Positions 47,467 through 55,711 of a stretch of DNA of 64,000 nt are shown one piece after another (the stretch's first letter is position 1; every line of letters begins with the position of its first letter). The translations under genes and the position numbers were made by a program. Origin of the DNA: DATATV01 sp035551355 (GTDB lineage Bacteria; Actinomycetota; Actinomycetes; Mycobacteriales; Pseudonocardiaceae); assembly GCA_035551355.1 (NCBI GenBank), contig DASZNF010000086.1, positions 1 through 64,000 on the forward strand. Reading direction: 5' to 3'. The notes beneath the pieces were generated by a model. The model did no database searches and had not been told where the DNA came from. It was given only the letters and a program-made list of their open reading frames with translations.

Positions 47467-47612
47467 CCCGGACCAGCGATTCGCCCGGTCGGGTGCGCCC
47501 GCAGGTCTGGCCGGCGGTGAACGGCGGTTGAACAGTGCGCGCCTCCACCAGCCGATATCCGTAGGCGACTAGGCTTGTGGAGACAACTGTCCGAAGCGGT
47601 GAGGAGTGTCGA

Positions 47613-48899
47613 GTGGCGGTCATCGAGCAGGTCGGCGCACGCGAGATCCTGGACTCGCGCGGTAACCCGACCGTTGAGGTCGAGGTCGCGCTGGACGACG
47701 GCACGCTGGCCAGGGCCGCGGTGCCCTCCGGCGCTTCCACGGGTGAGCACGAGGCCGTCGAACTGCGCGACGGCGACGCGGGCCGGTATGGCGGCAAGGG
47801 CGTGGAGAACGCGGTCAACGCGGTGCTCGACGAGATCGGCCCGGAACTGGCCGGGGTGGACGCCGTCGACCAGCGGATCGTGGACCAGAAACTGGTCGAT
47901 CTGGACGGCACGCCGGACAAGTCCCGGCTGGGCGCCAACGCCATCCTGGGCGTGTCGCTGGCCGTGGCCAAGGCGGCCGCCGAGTCCAGCGGGCTGGAAC
48001 TGTTCCGCTACCTGGGCGGCCCGAACGCGCACGTGCTGCCGGTGCCGATGATGAACATCCTCAACGGTGGCGCGCACGCCGACACCAATGTGGACGTGCA
48101 GGAGTTCATGATCGCGCCGATCGGCGCGGAGAGCTTCCGGGAGGCGCTGCGCTGGGGCGCGGAGGTCTACCACGCACTGAAGTCGGTGCTCAAGGCCAAG
48201 GGCCTGGCCACCGGGGTGGGCGATGAGGGCGGGTTCGCGCCCAGCCTGCCCAGCAACCGGGACGCGCTGGACCTGATCGTGTCGGCCATCGAGAAGGCCG
48301 GCTACCAGCCCGGCCGGGACGTGGCGCTGGCCCTGGACGTGGCCGCCACCGAGTTCTTCGCCGACGGCGCCTACACCTTCGAGGACAGCAAGCGCAGCGC
48401 CGAGCAGATGGCGGCCTACTACGGCGAGCTGGTCGACGCCTACCCGCTGGTGTCCATCGAGGACCCGCTGTCCGAGGACGACTGGGACGGCTGGGTGTCG
48501 CTGACCCACGCGCTGGGCGAGAAGGTGCAGGTCGTCGGCGACGACCTGTTCGTCACCAACCCGGAGCGCCTGGAGGAGGGCATCACCCGCCGCGCGGCCA
48601 ACGCGCTGCTGGTGAAGGTCAACCAGATCGGCACACTGTCCGAGACGCTGGACGCGGTCAGCCTGGCCCAGACCTGTGGCTACAAGACCATGATCAGCCA
48701 CCGCTCGGGCGAGACCGAGGACACCACCATCGCCGACCTGGCGGTGGCCACCACGGCCGGGCAGATCAAGACCGGCGCCCCGGCCCGCAGCGAGCGGGTG
48801 GCCAAGTACAACCAGCTGCTGCGTATCGAGGAGGCCCTCGGCGACGCCGCTCGGTACGCCGGTGACCTGGCCTTCCCGAGGTACTCACCGGAAGACTGA
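47613..48899 (+). CDS. eno: Enolase
   Basis: A 428-residue glycolytic enzyme interconverting 2-phosphoglycerate and phosphoenolpyruvate. Diagnostic stretches are EILDSRGNPTVEVEV, GAPSGAST-type loop VPSGASTGEHEAVELRD, MNILNGGAHADTNVDVQEFM, VGDEGGFAPSL, and the C-terminal VKVNQIGTLSET and SHRSGETEDT. The GTG at 47613 has GAGGAG six bases upstream; TAGGCT at 47570-47575 is a likely minus-10. Its stop overlaps the next gene's ATG by one base. Matches Rv1023. Confidence 0.97.
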   Translation: MAVIEQVGAREILDSRGNPTVEVEVALDDGTLARAAVPSGASTGEHEAVELRDGDAGRYGGKGVENAVNAVLDEIGPELAGVDAVDQRIVDQKLVDLDGTPDKSRLGANAILGVSLAVAKAAAESSGLELFRYLGGPNAHVLPVPMMNILNGGAHADTNVDVQEFMIAPIGAESFREALRWGAEVYHALKSVLKAKGLATGVGDEGGFAPSLPSNRDALDLIVSAIEKAGYQPGRDVALALDVAATEFFADGAYTFEDSKRSAEQMAAYYGELVDAYPLVSIEDPLSEDDWDGWVSLTHALGEKVQVVGDDLFVTNPERLEEGITRRAANALLVKVNQIGTLSETLDAVSLAQTCGYKTMISHRSGETEDTTIADLAVATTAGQIKTGAPARSERVAKYNQLLRIEEALGDAARYAGDLAFPRYSPED

Positions 48900-49453
48900 T
48901 GGCAGGAACGCAGGCCGACGGACCGCGCCGGCGCGCCGACCCGGGCCCGGGTGCGCGCGCCGGCCGGTCCCGGCGTGCCGATTCCGGCCCGGTCGCGTCG
49001 GCGGTGTCCACTGTGGACGACGTGGTGGAGACGGTGGCGCCGCGCGCGGGCCGGGCCATGGGCGGGTTCCTGCGCGAGCGGGTGCTGTCCCGGCTGACCA
49101 CCCGACGGGCGGCGCTGCTGGCCATGGTGGTGTGCGCGCTGGCCCTGTCGGTCGCGGTGCCGCTGCACACCTACCTGTCCCAGCGGGCCGAGTTGCAGTC
49201 CGAACTCCAGCAGCAGCAGGTGTTGCGGCAGCAGGAGGCCGCGCTCACCCAGACCCAGCAACGACTGTCCGACACCGCCCAGGTGGAGGCCGAGGCTCGC
49301 AGCCGGTTCGGTTATGTGATGCCGGGGGAGACCCCGTACGTTGTGCAGTTGCCGGGGGGCCTGCCCGCGGCCAGCACGCAGACTCCGGGTCAGCCGGCCA
49401 CGCCCGGCTCGTCCTGGTATCAGCAGTTGTGGAATTCGGTGTTGGGGAATTAG
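48899..49453 (+). CDS. FtsB/DivIC-like septum formation protein
   Basis: A 184-residue bitopic protein: a basic, disordered cytoplasmic region of about 70 residues, one membrane helix (about 75-95) and an extracellular coiled coil (LQSELQQQQVLRQQEAALTQ). The conserved FGYVMPGETPYVV follows, as in Rv1024. FtsB/DivIC proteins join the division complex. It is coupled to eno (TGATG junction) and lies four bases before the DUF501 gene. Confidence 0.88.
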   Translation: MAGTQADGPRRRADPGPGARAGRSRRADSGPVASAVSTVDDVVETVAPRAGRAMGGFLRERVLSRLTTRRAALLAMVVCALALSVAVPLHTYLSQRAELQSELQQQQVLRQQEAALTQTQQRLSDTAQVEAEARSRFGYVMPGETPYVVQLPGGLPAASTQTPGQPATPGSSWYQQLWNSVLGN

Positions 49454-49457
49454 CGAA

Positions 49458-49958
49458 GTGGTTGAGCAGCAACAGTTCGAACCGGTCACGGATGCCGACA
49501 TCGAGGCGATCACCCAGCAGTTGGGCCGCAGGCCCCGGGCGCTGCGGGCGATCGCGTTCCGGTGTCCCAGCGGCCATCCGGCCGTGGTGCAGACCAGTCC
49601 CCGGCTGTCCGACGGCACCCCGTTCCCCACGCTGTACTACCTGACCTGCTCGCGGTTGACCTCGCTGGTCGGCACGCTGGAGGCCAGCGGCCTGATGCGC
49701 GAGATGACCGAACGGCTGGCCGGCGACGAGGACCTGGCCGCGGCCTACCTGCGCACCCACCAGGACTACCTGGCCGAGCGGAACGCCATCGAGTCGCTGG
49801 GCACCGAGGTGAGTGCGGGCGGCATGCCCGGCCGGGTCAAGTGCCTGCATGTCCACCTGGCGCACACCCTGGCCCGCGGCACCGGGGTGAACCCGTTCGG
49901 CGACGAGACGCTGGCCCGGATCAAGGAATCCTGGCCGTCGGGCGACTGCGCGGCCTGA
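49458..49958 (+). CDS. DUF501 family protein
   Basis: A 166-residue cytoplasmic protein of the DUF501 family, function unknown. It has the conserved CPSGHPAVVQTSPRL, GTPFPTLYYLTC and VKCLHVHLAHTLARG with several Cys/His residues that could bind a metal. The eno-divIC-DUF501 order is conserved across actinobacteria (Rv1023-Rv1025), suggesting a link to division or cell-wall phosphate metabolism. The GTG at 49458 has no strong ribosome site; it is likely coupled to the gene before. Confidence 0.9.
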   Translation: MVEQQQFEPVTDADIEAITQQLGRRPRALRAIAFRCPSGHPAVVQTSPRLSDGTPFPTLYYLTCSRLTSLVGTLEASGLMREMTERLAGDEDLAAAYLRTHQDYLAERNAIESLGTEVSAGGMPGRVKCLHVHLAHTLARGTGVNPFGDETLARIKESWPSGDCAA

Positions 49959-50236
49959 GCGTTCCCGGTCGACCTGAGCGTTCCCGGTCGAGTGGGCCTG
50001 AGCGGGGCGGCCCGGCGGAAGGCGGATCGAGCCCGGCTGGGGCGGCCAAAAGGATATGCGGCCAAAGGATGGCGGCCAAAGGGATATATGGTGTTGCCGA
50101 ATTTGCGTGTCACGCAAATATTGCGCACCGCGCACTTTTGAACGCACATATCCATGATCGTGCGGCACCGGGGTGAGTTGCGGCCGCGCAGGCTTCGTCC
50201 CGCGTGTCCCCGCGCAGGCTGCGCCCCGCGTATCCC
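49954..50236. repeat. Mosaic of three short tandem-repeat arrays in a convergent intergenic region
   Basis: Three unrelated arrays are packed here. CCTGAGCGTTCCCGGTCGA occurs twice back to back (49954-49991, beginning in the DUF501 stop), with a partial copy at 49997-50004. GCGGCCAAA followed by GGAT/GGGATAT occurs three times at 50042, 50058 and 50072. A 26-bp unit beginning CGCGCAGGCT occurs twice (50185-50210 and 50211-50236, three mismatches). The rest is AT-rich for this genome. No coding gene is supported. Confidence 0.8.
50101..50134. terminator. Perfect palindromes between convergent genes (candidate bidirectional terminator or operator)
   Basis: ATTTGCGTG-T-CACGCAAAT (50101-50119) is a perfect 19-bp palindrome. 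TGCGC-ACC-GCGCA (50122-50134) follows two bases later. They sit in the centre of the DUF501/acyl-CoA dehydrogenase gap, where a bidirectional terminator would be useful, but no T tract follows. Confidence 0.4.
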
Positions 50237-50244
50237 CGAGCGGG

Positions 50245-51897
50245 CTACTTCGGGGTGGCCCGCTCGGCCAGTGGGCGGGCGTCCAGGCCGCGGGGCAGCA
50301 CGCCCAGCGTGTGCCGGTGCTGCTCGCCCAGCCGGGTGGCCAGGAACGCGTCCGCGATCTCGCCAGGGGCCCGGCGCAACAACGTGTTTCCCTGTAGGCA
50401 CAACGCGATCAGCTCGGCCAGCCGCCGGGCCCGGGCCGGTTCCGGCGCCGCCGCCTCGGCCTCCAGCTCGGCCAGTGCGGCGTCATAGTGCGGGTTGCTT
50501 CCCTTGGTGGTCAGCAACTCCGCGCGGAGTGCCTCCACAGTGGACGGTTCGCGGGCGATGGCGCGCAACACATCCAGCGCGGTGACATTGCCCGAACCCT
50601 CCCAGATGGACATCAGCGGCGCCTCGCGATAATGCCGGGGCAGCTGCGACTCCTCCACGTATCCGTTGCCGCCAAGGCATTCCAGCGCCTCGCCGACCAC
50701 CATCGGGGCCCGCTTGCACACGTAGTACTTGGCCGCGGGCAACGCGATGCGCAGCAGCGCGGCCTGGGCCGGGTCGTCGCTGTGGTCCACCGCGTCGGCC
50801 AGCCGCAGGGCCAGCGCGGTGGCCGCCTCGGACTCGCAGGCCAGATCGGCCAGCACCGCGGTCATCGCCGGCTGGTCGGACAGGCGCGCGCCGAAGGCCG
50901 AGCGGTGAGTGGCGTGCCAGGCCGCCTCGGACAGGGCGATCCGGATGTTGGCGCTGCTGCCCAGCACGCAGTCCAGCCGGGTCATGGACACCATGTCGAT
51001 GATGGTGCGCACGCCCCGGCCCTCCGGCCCGAGCGGCCAGCCGACCGCGCCGGTGTACTCCAGTTCGGCCGAGGCGTTGGACTTGTTGCCCAGCTTGTCC
51101 TTCAGTCGCTGCAACCGGATGTTGTTGCGGGTGCCGTCGGGCAGCACCCGGGACAGCAGGAAGCAGGACAGGCCGCCGGGCGCCTGGGCCAGGGTGAGGA
51201 ACAGGTCGTTCATCGGGGCCGAGGTGAACCACTTGTGGCCGACCAGGGTGTAGCTGCCGTCGGCGTTCGGGGTGGCGGTGGTGGTGTTGGCCCGCACGTC
51301 CGAGCCGCCCTGCTTCTCGGTCATGGACATGCCGGCCAGCAGCCCGGCCTTGTCCTGGGCGCGGCGCAGCCCGAAGTCGTACACCGGCGAGGTCAGCCCC
51401 GGCTCGTAGGCCGCGGCCAGTTCGGGTGTGGCCCGCAGTGCGGGGATCGATGCGTAGGTCATCGAGATCGGGCAGCTGTGCCCGGCCTCGACCTGCGACC
51501 ACAGATAGAACCCGGCGGCCCGGCGCAGGTGCGCGTGCGGGCCGGCGCCGGCAGCCCAGGGGGCGGCGTGCAGGCCGTGCCGCACCGCCTCGCCCATCAG
51601 CCAGTGCCAGGACGGGTGGAACTCGACCTCGTCGACCCGGTTGCCGTAGCGGTCGTAGGCGCGCAGGGCCGGCGGGTTCTCGTTGGCCAGCCGGGCGTGC
51701 TCCCGGGCCTGCGGTGAGGCGGCCTGGGTGGCGATCTCGGCCAGACCGGGCAGCGCGGCCTCGGCGCCGGCCGCGCGCAGCGCGTCGCTGACCGCCGGGT
51801 CGCAGGCCATCGGGTCGTAGCCGGCCAGGGGAGGCGCCTGATTCGTCACGTCGTGGGTGTGGAATCCGGTTTCCGCCGAGTTCTGGGTCGCCGTCAT
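50245..51897 (-). CDS. AidB-like acyl-CoA dehydrogenase
   Basis: A 550-residue acyl-CoA dehydrogenase of the larger AidB type. It has GMSMTEKQGGSDVRANTT at the FAD/substrate region, HKWFTSAPMND, RLKDKLGNKSNASAELEYT, ECLGGNGYVEE and the AidB-typical MSIWEGSGNVTALDVLRA. AidB in E. coli is an alkylation-damage protein that binds DNA through a C-terminal domain; whether this one does is unknown. The ATG at 51897 has TACAGT seven bases upstream and appears leaderless. The frame runs further upstream without a better start. Confidence 0.88.
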   Translation of the reverse strand: MTATQNSAETGFHTHDVTNQAPPLAGYDPMACDPAVSDALRAAGAEAALPGLAEIATQAASPQAREHARLANENPPALRAYDRYGNRVDEVEFHPSWHWLMGEAVRHGLHAAPWAAGAGPHAHLRRAAGFYLWSQVEAGHSCPISMTYASIPALRATPELAAAYEPGLTSPVYDFGLRRAQDKAGLLAGMSMTEKQGGSDVRANTTTATPNADGSYTLVGHKWFTSAPMNDLFLTLAQAPGGLSCFLLSRVLPDGTRNNIRLQRLKDKLGNKSNASAELEYTGAVGWPLGPEGRGVRTIIDMVSMTRLDCVLGSSANIRIALSEAAWHATHRSAFGARLSDQPAMTAVLADLACESEAATALALRLADAVDHSDDPAQAALLRIALPAAKYYVCKRAPMVVGEALECLGGNGYVEESQLPRHYREAPLMSIWEGSGNVTALDVLRAIAREPSTVEALRAELLTTKGSNPHYDAALAELEAEAAAPEPARARRLAELIALCLQGNTLLRRAPGEIADAFLATRLGEQHRHTLGVLPRGLDARPLAERATPK

Positions 51898-51904
51898 ACG
51901 AACG

Positions 51905-51935
51905 ACTGTACTTCCCGGGTTACTTGGGGGTAACC
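51905..51935 (-). promoter_or_regulatory. Leaderless promoter and inverted repeat of the AidB-like gene
   Basis: On the minus strand TACAGT (51910-51905) is the minus-10, seven bases before the ATG at 51897. GGTTAC (51918-51923) and GTAACC (51930-51935) form an inverted repeat six bases apart, over the minus-35 area, and could be a repressor site. Confidence 0.4.
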
Positions 51936-52138
51936 AGGAGAACGGCCCTGGTCCGCTTCTGGCCAACTGGGCAGACTCGCCACTCGTGACCTGGCCCGAT
52001 CCACTAAGCGTTACGACATCCAGGTTACGTAGAGCTGTCCATTGGTGCAGAAAACGCCCCGATGGCATGACATCGAATGGGTGTTGGGGCAAGCTGGGAC
52101 AGCGGCAGGTCAGGGTGGACGAGAAAGGTGGTCGCGCG

Positions 52139-53335
52139 GTGGCACCGACAAGACGGGGCAAAGTCGGAACCAGAGCGACCGGGGTTTCCCGAGGTAAGAG
52201 ACGTAGAGCAGCATTAGCCGCGAGCGCGTTGGTGACCTTGCCCGTCGCCTTGTTCGGCAATGCGGCGGCCAGTTGGGTGAACGACGCGAATACGATCGGC
52301 TTAGCCGACTCCTCCGCTCAGAGTCCCAGCGCCACCGATCCATCATCACTCGGCGCGACCGGCGCCAATCCCCACGACGCGAAACTTTCCCCGGGCGTCC
52401 TGGACAACGCGGGCAACCCGGCTGCCCTCGCCAGTGAAGGCCCATTGGCCAATCTGCCCAGCGGCCCCCTCGGCATTCCCGGCATCGTGTTGCAGGCCTA
52501 TCTGAAGGCGCAACAGGAACTGGCCGTCTCCGACCCAAGCTGTCAGCTGCCCTGGTGGCTGCTGGCCGGCATCGGCAAGGTCGAGTCCGGTCAGGCCGAG
52601 AACGGCGAGGTCGACACCAACGGCAACACGCTGCGCCCGATCCTGGGCCCGGTGCTGGACGGCAGCGGCGGCTTCGCCGCGATCCCGGACACCGACCACG
52701 GCGTGTGGGACGGCAACACCACCTGGGACCGCGCGGTCGGGCCGATGCAGTTCCTGCCCTCCACGTGGCGCCACTACAGCAACGGCAACCCCAACAACGT
52801 GTTCGACGCGGCGCTGGCCGCGGGCAAGTACCTGTGCGCAGGCGGCGGCAACCTGTCCGACCCGGCCCAGCAGGCGGTCGCGGTGTTCAGCTACAACCAC
52901 TCGGACAGCTACGTCCGGCTGGTGCTGATCTGGGCCGACGCCTACCGCAACGGCGTCACCCCGCTGCCGGAGACCACGGTCCCGCCGGTCGTCGAGGCGG
53001 CCGTCAACGGGCCTGTCCCCGCCGGCGCGGCCGCTCCGGCCACCAACCCCATTGGCACCACGACAACGGCCACGACGACCGTGGGCGGTGGCAACGGCGG
53101 CGGAGGTGGCGGCGGCGGAGGTGGCGGCGGCACGACGAGCGGCACCCCGACGCAGACGACGACCGGTGGCAGCACGTCGTGCACCGCGGCCAGCACGACC
53201 ACGACGGCCAGCACGACCACGACGACCAGCACGACTCCGCCGCCGAGCTCCACCACGACGACGACCACGACTCCGCCGCCGAGCACCACCACGACCGACC
53301 CGACCACGACCACCACCGCTCCGCCGACCTGCTGA
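52139..53335 (+). CDS. Secreted lytic transglycosylase with Gly- and Thr-rich tail
   Basis: A 398-residue exported protein. A basic N-terminus leads to a signal/anchor helix (about 22-42), then a linker and a transglycosylase domain (about 120-280) paralogous to the one at 43.5 kb: LLAGIGKVESGQ with the catalytic Glu, DTDHGVWDGNTTWDRAVGPM, then QFLPSTW and AGKYLCAGGGNLSD. The last 115 residues are a poly-Gly run followed by Thr/Pro/Ser-rich repeats ending in a terminal Cys, likely a wall-spanning and possibly O-mannosylated stalk. The GTG at 52139 has AAGGTGG seven bases upstream; the long upstream extension of the frame is not coding. Confidence 0.85.
   Translation: MAPTRRGKVGTRATGVSRGKRRRAALAASALVTLPVALFGNAAASWVNDANTIGLADSSAQSPSATDPSSLGATGANPHDAKLSPGVLDNAGNPAALASEGPLANLPSGPLGIPGIVLQAYLKAQQELAVSDPSCQLPWWLLAGIGKVESGQAENGEVDTNGNTLRPILGPVLDGSGGFAAIPDTDHGVWDGNTTWDRAVGPMQFLPSTWRHYSNGNPNNVFDAALAAGKYLCAGGGNLSDPAQQAVAVFSYNHSDSYVRLVLIWADAYRNGVTPLPETTVPPVVEAAVNGPVPAGAAAPATNPIGTTTTATTTVGGGNGGGGGGGGGGGGTTSGTPTQTTTGGSTSCTAASTTTTASTTTTTSTTPPPSSTTTTTTTPPPSTTTTDPTTTTTAPPTC
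53080..53330 (+). repeat. Low-complexity repeat encoding Gly/Thr-rich tail
   Basis: The DNA is built of GGCGGAGGTGGC-like and ACGACCACG-like units, giving a poly-Gly tract then TTTT, TTPPPSS and TTDPTT stretches. Two near copies of CCACGACTCCGCCGCCGAGC lie at about 53225-53290. Such tracts slip easily, so tail length may vary between strains. Confidence 0.7.
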
Positions 53336-53414
53336 CCCGGCACGCGGTCGGCGGAAGCCGTTCCCGCTACGGTGAAACCCGAGAGATCGGGTGTGCGGTG
53401 GTGAGGAGGAGCGG

Positions 53415-54368
53415 ATGGCCAGGGTCGCGGCGATCGACTGCGGGACGAACTCGATCCGGTTGCTGGTCGCGGACCTGACCGAACGCGAGGACGGCACGGT
53501 CTGGCTGCGCGATGTGCACCGCGAGATGCGCATCGTCCGGCTCGGGCAGGGCGTGGACGCGACGGGTCGGCTCGCGCCCGAGGCGCTGGCTCGCACGCGG
53601 GACGCCCTGGTCGACTACGCGGCGATCGCGGCCCGCAAGGGTGTGCAGCGGCTGCGCATGGTGGCCACCTCGGCCACCCGGGACGCGAGCAACCGGGACG
53701 AGTTCTTCGCCATGACCGAGGACGTGCTGGGCGTGCGGGCCGAGGTGATCTCCGGCGACGAGGAGGCCCGGCTGTCGTTCACCGGTGCGGTGGGCGATCT
53801 GGACCCGGCCGAGGGCCCGTTCGTGGTGGCCGATGTCGGCGGCGGCTCGACCGAACTGGTGCTGGGCACCTGGGACGGCGCCAAGGCCGATGTGCTGGCC
53901 GCCCGTTCGGTGGACATCGGCTGTGTCCGGCTGACCGAGCGCTGCCTGCACTCCGACCCGCCGACCGAGACCGAGATCGCCGACGCGACCCGGCTGGCCA
54001 CCGAGATCCTGGAGAGTGCGTTCGCGGCGGTGCCGGTCGATCAGGCCAGCACCTTCATCGGCGTGGCCGGCACGGTGACCACGTTGTCGGCGGTGAACCA
54101 GGAACTGACCGAGTACGACCCGGAGCAGATCCACCTGTCCCGGCTGTCGGTGGCCGACGTGCGGCGGACCGCGGAGAAACTGCTGAGCCTCTCCCACGCA
54201 GACCGGGCCGGCATCACGGTGATCCACCCGGGCCGGGTCGACGTGATCGGCGCGGGCGCGATCGTGGTGCGCACCCTGTCCGAGCAGTTGGCCCAGCGCG
54301 CCGGGATCACCGAAATGGTCGTCAGCGAGCACGACATCCTGGACGGCATCGCGCTTTCCCTGGCCTGA
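53415..54368 (+). CDS. Ppx/GppA family exopolyphosphatase
   Basis: A 317-residue phosphatase of the actin-like ASKHA fold acting on polyphosphate and/or pppGpp. Motifs are AAIDCGTNSIRLLVAD, MVATSATRDASNRDEF, ISGDEEARLSFTGAV, the phosphate loop VADVGGGSTELVLG and GVAGTVTTLSAV. It is the short form without the C-terminal HD domain of E. coli Ppx, like Rv1026. The ATG at 53415 directly follows GGAGGAGCGG. In M. tuberculosis it follows Rv1025; here two extra genes intervene. Confidence 0.93.
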   Translation: MARVAAIDCGTNSIRLLVADLTEREDGTVWLRDVHREMRIVRLGQGVDATGRLAPEALARTRDALVDYAAIAARKGVQRLRMVATSATRDASNRDEFFAMTEDVLGVRAEVISGDEEARLSFTGAVGDLDPAEGPFVVADVGGGSTELVLGTWDGAKADVLAARSVDIGCVRLTERCLHSDPPTETEIADATRLATEILESAFAAVPVDQASTFIGVAGTVTTLSAVNQELTEYDPEQIHLSRLSVADVRRTAEKLLSLSHADRAGITVIHPGRVDVIGAGAIVVRTLSEQLAQRAGITEMVVSEHDILDGIALSLA

Positions 54369-54411
54369 TCCTTGCCCGGTGAATACCTGCTGACCCGGTT
54401 GGCGGCAAGGC

Positions 54412-54434
54412 CGCCGCCGGATCGGCCGGCGGCG
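54412..54434 (+). terminator. GC-rich hairpin after the exopolyphosphatase gene
   Basis: CGCCGCCGG (54412-54420) pairs with CCGGCGGCG (54426-54434) around ATCGG. A nine-bp perfect GC stem between ppx and the iron-box promoter is likely a terminator, but there is no T run. Confidence 0.45.
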
Positions 54435-54456
54435 CTCACCCAATGGTGGAGCACGG

Positions 54457-54496
54457 TTGATCCATTAAGTGAGGCTATCCTAACCTGTACCCCGTG
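54457..54496 (+). promoter_or_regulatory. Iron box and leaderless promoter of the siderophore operon
   Basis: TTAAGTGAGGCTATCCTAA (54465-54483) matches the DtxR/IdeR consensus TTAGGTTAGSCTAACCTAA at 16 of 19 positions. It lies between TTGATC (54457-54462) and TAACCT (54481-54486), spaced 18 bases, and overlaps the latter. TAACCT is seven bases before the GTG at 54494. Iron-loaded DtxR-type repressor bound here would block the polymerase, so the operon should be on under iron starvation. Confidence 0.8.
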
Positions 54497-55711
54497 CCGC
54501 TCTACCTGATCGCCGTCAACCCCACCGATTCGGTGACCGACGGCTTCCTGCCCGCCGCAGGCGCACTCGGCCTCGAGGTCACCGTGCTGACCAACCAGCC
54601 CGCCGAACACCGCGCCGCCTACGCCGGCCACCCGGCTCCGCCGGACCACGTCATCGGCTGCGATGTCCACGATTTCCGGGAAATCATCGGGCAGCTCAGT
54701 CGACTGCCCCCACCCGACGCCATTTTCAGCAATTCCGACCACCTGCAAACCCAGACCGCGCTGACCGCCGAGTACTTCGGCCTGCCCGGCAAGAACTGGC
54801 CGGCCGCGGTGCGCACCAAGAACAAGGCGCAGATGCGCAGGCACCTGGCCGCGCACGACGGCGACCTGCCGGTGGTGTGGAGCGCCGAGCTGCCCGCCGA
54901 GGCCGATCCGGCCGTCCTGGTCCGGGACGAGCTGCCCTATCCGTGCGTGGTCAAGCCGCGCGAGGGGGTGGCCAGCGAGGACGTGGTGCTGGTGGCCGAC
55001 GCGGTCGAGTTGGTGCTGCGCTGCCGGGAGATCCAGACCCGCCGCCCGGGCGCGGCCCTGGTCGTCGAGGAGTTCGTCGCCGGTCAGCTGCACACCCTGG
55101 AAACCCTGGGGGACGGGAAGAACTTGTGGGTGCTGGGCGGTTTCCGCACCGCGGTGTCCGCGCCGCCGTACTTCATCGAAGAGAACATGGTGTTCGATCC
55201 GCAGCCGCCGGCAGCGCAGGTGGATTCGGTGCTGGCCCAACTGGCCGCGCTGGGCGTCGGCTTCGGCGCCTGCCACACCGAGTACGTGCTGGACGCCGGC
55301 GGGCAGGCCCGGTTGGTCGAGGTCAACTACCGGGTCGTCGGCGACCAGTGCGATCTGCTGCTGGCCGATCTGTTCGGCTATCCGTTGTTCGAGCGGGTGC
55401 TGCGGGTGCACCTGGGGGAGCCGCTGCCCGGCGAGTGGCAGCCGCGGCCGGACGCCCGGGCCCGGATCGACTACGTGTGCGCCGACGCCTCGGGCACCCT
55501 GGTGTCCGCGCCGGAGGCCGGGAACTGGTTGCGGGACAACGGAATCCGGGTCACCTACCGGCCGGTGCGCGAGCTCGGCGCGCGCCGGGACAAGACCAAC
55601 ACCAACCGGGACTATCTGGGCATGCTGCGGATCACCGGCGCCGACCAGGCCGCGGTGGACGCGGCGGCGGCCGAGTTCCTGGCCACCCGGCGCTGGGAGA
55701 TCCAGGCGTGA
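54494..55711 (+). CDS. ATP-grasp ligase of a siderophore operon (PvsA-like)
   Basis: A 405-residue ATP-grasp enzyme, a family that joins a carboxylate to an amine through an acyl-phosphate. It contains the nucleotide-binding PYPCVVKPREGVASEDVVLV, LVVEEFVAGQLHTLETLGDG and the metal-binding end ARLVEVNYRVVGDQCDLLLA. In vibrioferrin and xanthoferrin clusters the first gene (pvsA/xssA) is also an ATP-grasp ligase. Here it is probably the enzyme that attaches an amino acid or keto acid unit, by analogy. It starts at a GTG behind the iron box and ends in a GTGA overlap with the next gene. Confidence 0.85.
   Translation: MPLYLIAVNPTDSVTDGFLPAAGALGLEVTVLTNQPAEHRAAYAGHPAPPDHVIGCDVHDFREIIGQLSRLPPPDAIFSNSDHLQTQTALTAEYFGLPGKNWPAAVRTKNKAQMRRHLAAHDGDLPVVWSAELPAEADPAVLVRDELPYPCVVKPREGVASEDVVLVADAVELVLRCREIQTRRPGAALVVEEFVAGQLHTLETLGDGKNLWVLGGFRTAVSAPPYFIEENMVFDPQPPAAQVDSVLAQLAALGVGFGACHTEYVLDAGGQARLVEVNYRVVGDQCDLLLADLFGYPLFERVLRVHLGEPLPGEWQPRPDARARIDYVCADASGTLVSAPEAGNWLRDNGIRVTYRPVRELGARRDKTNTNRDYLGMLRITGADQAAVDAAAAEFLATRRWEIQA

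Noticed and set aside
51857..52138. An N-terminal extension of the second transglycosylase
   Set aside because: It overlaps the divergent AidB-like promoter, lacks a ribosome site and would bury the signal sequence inside the protein.
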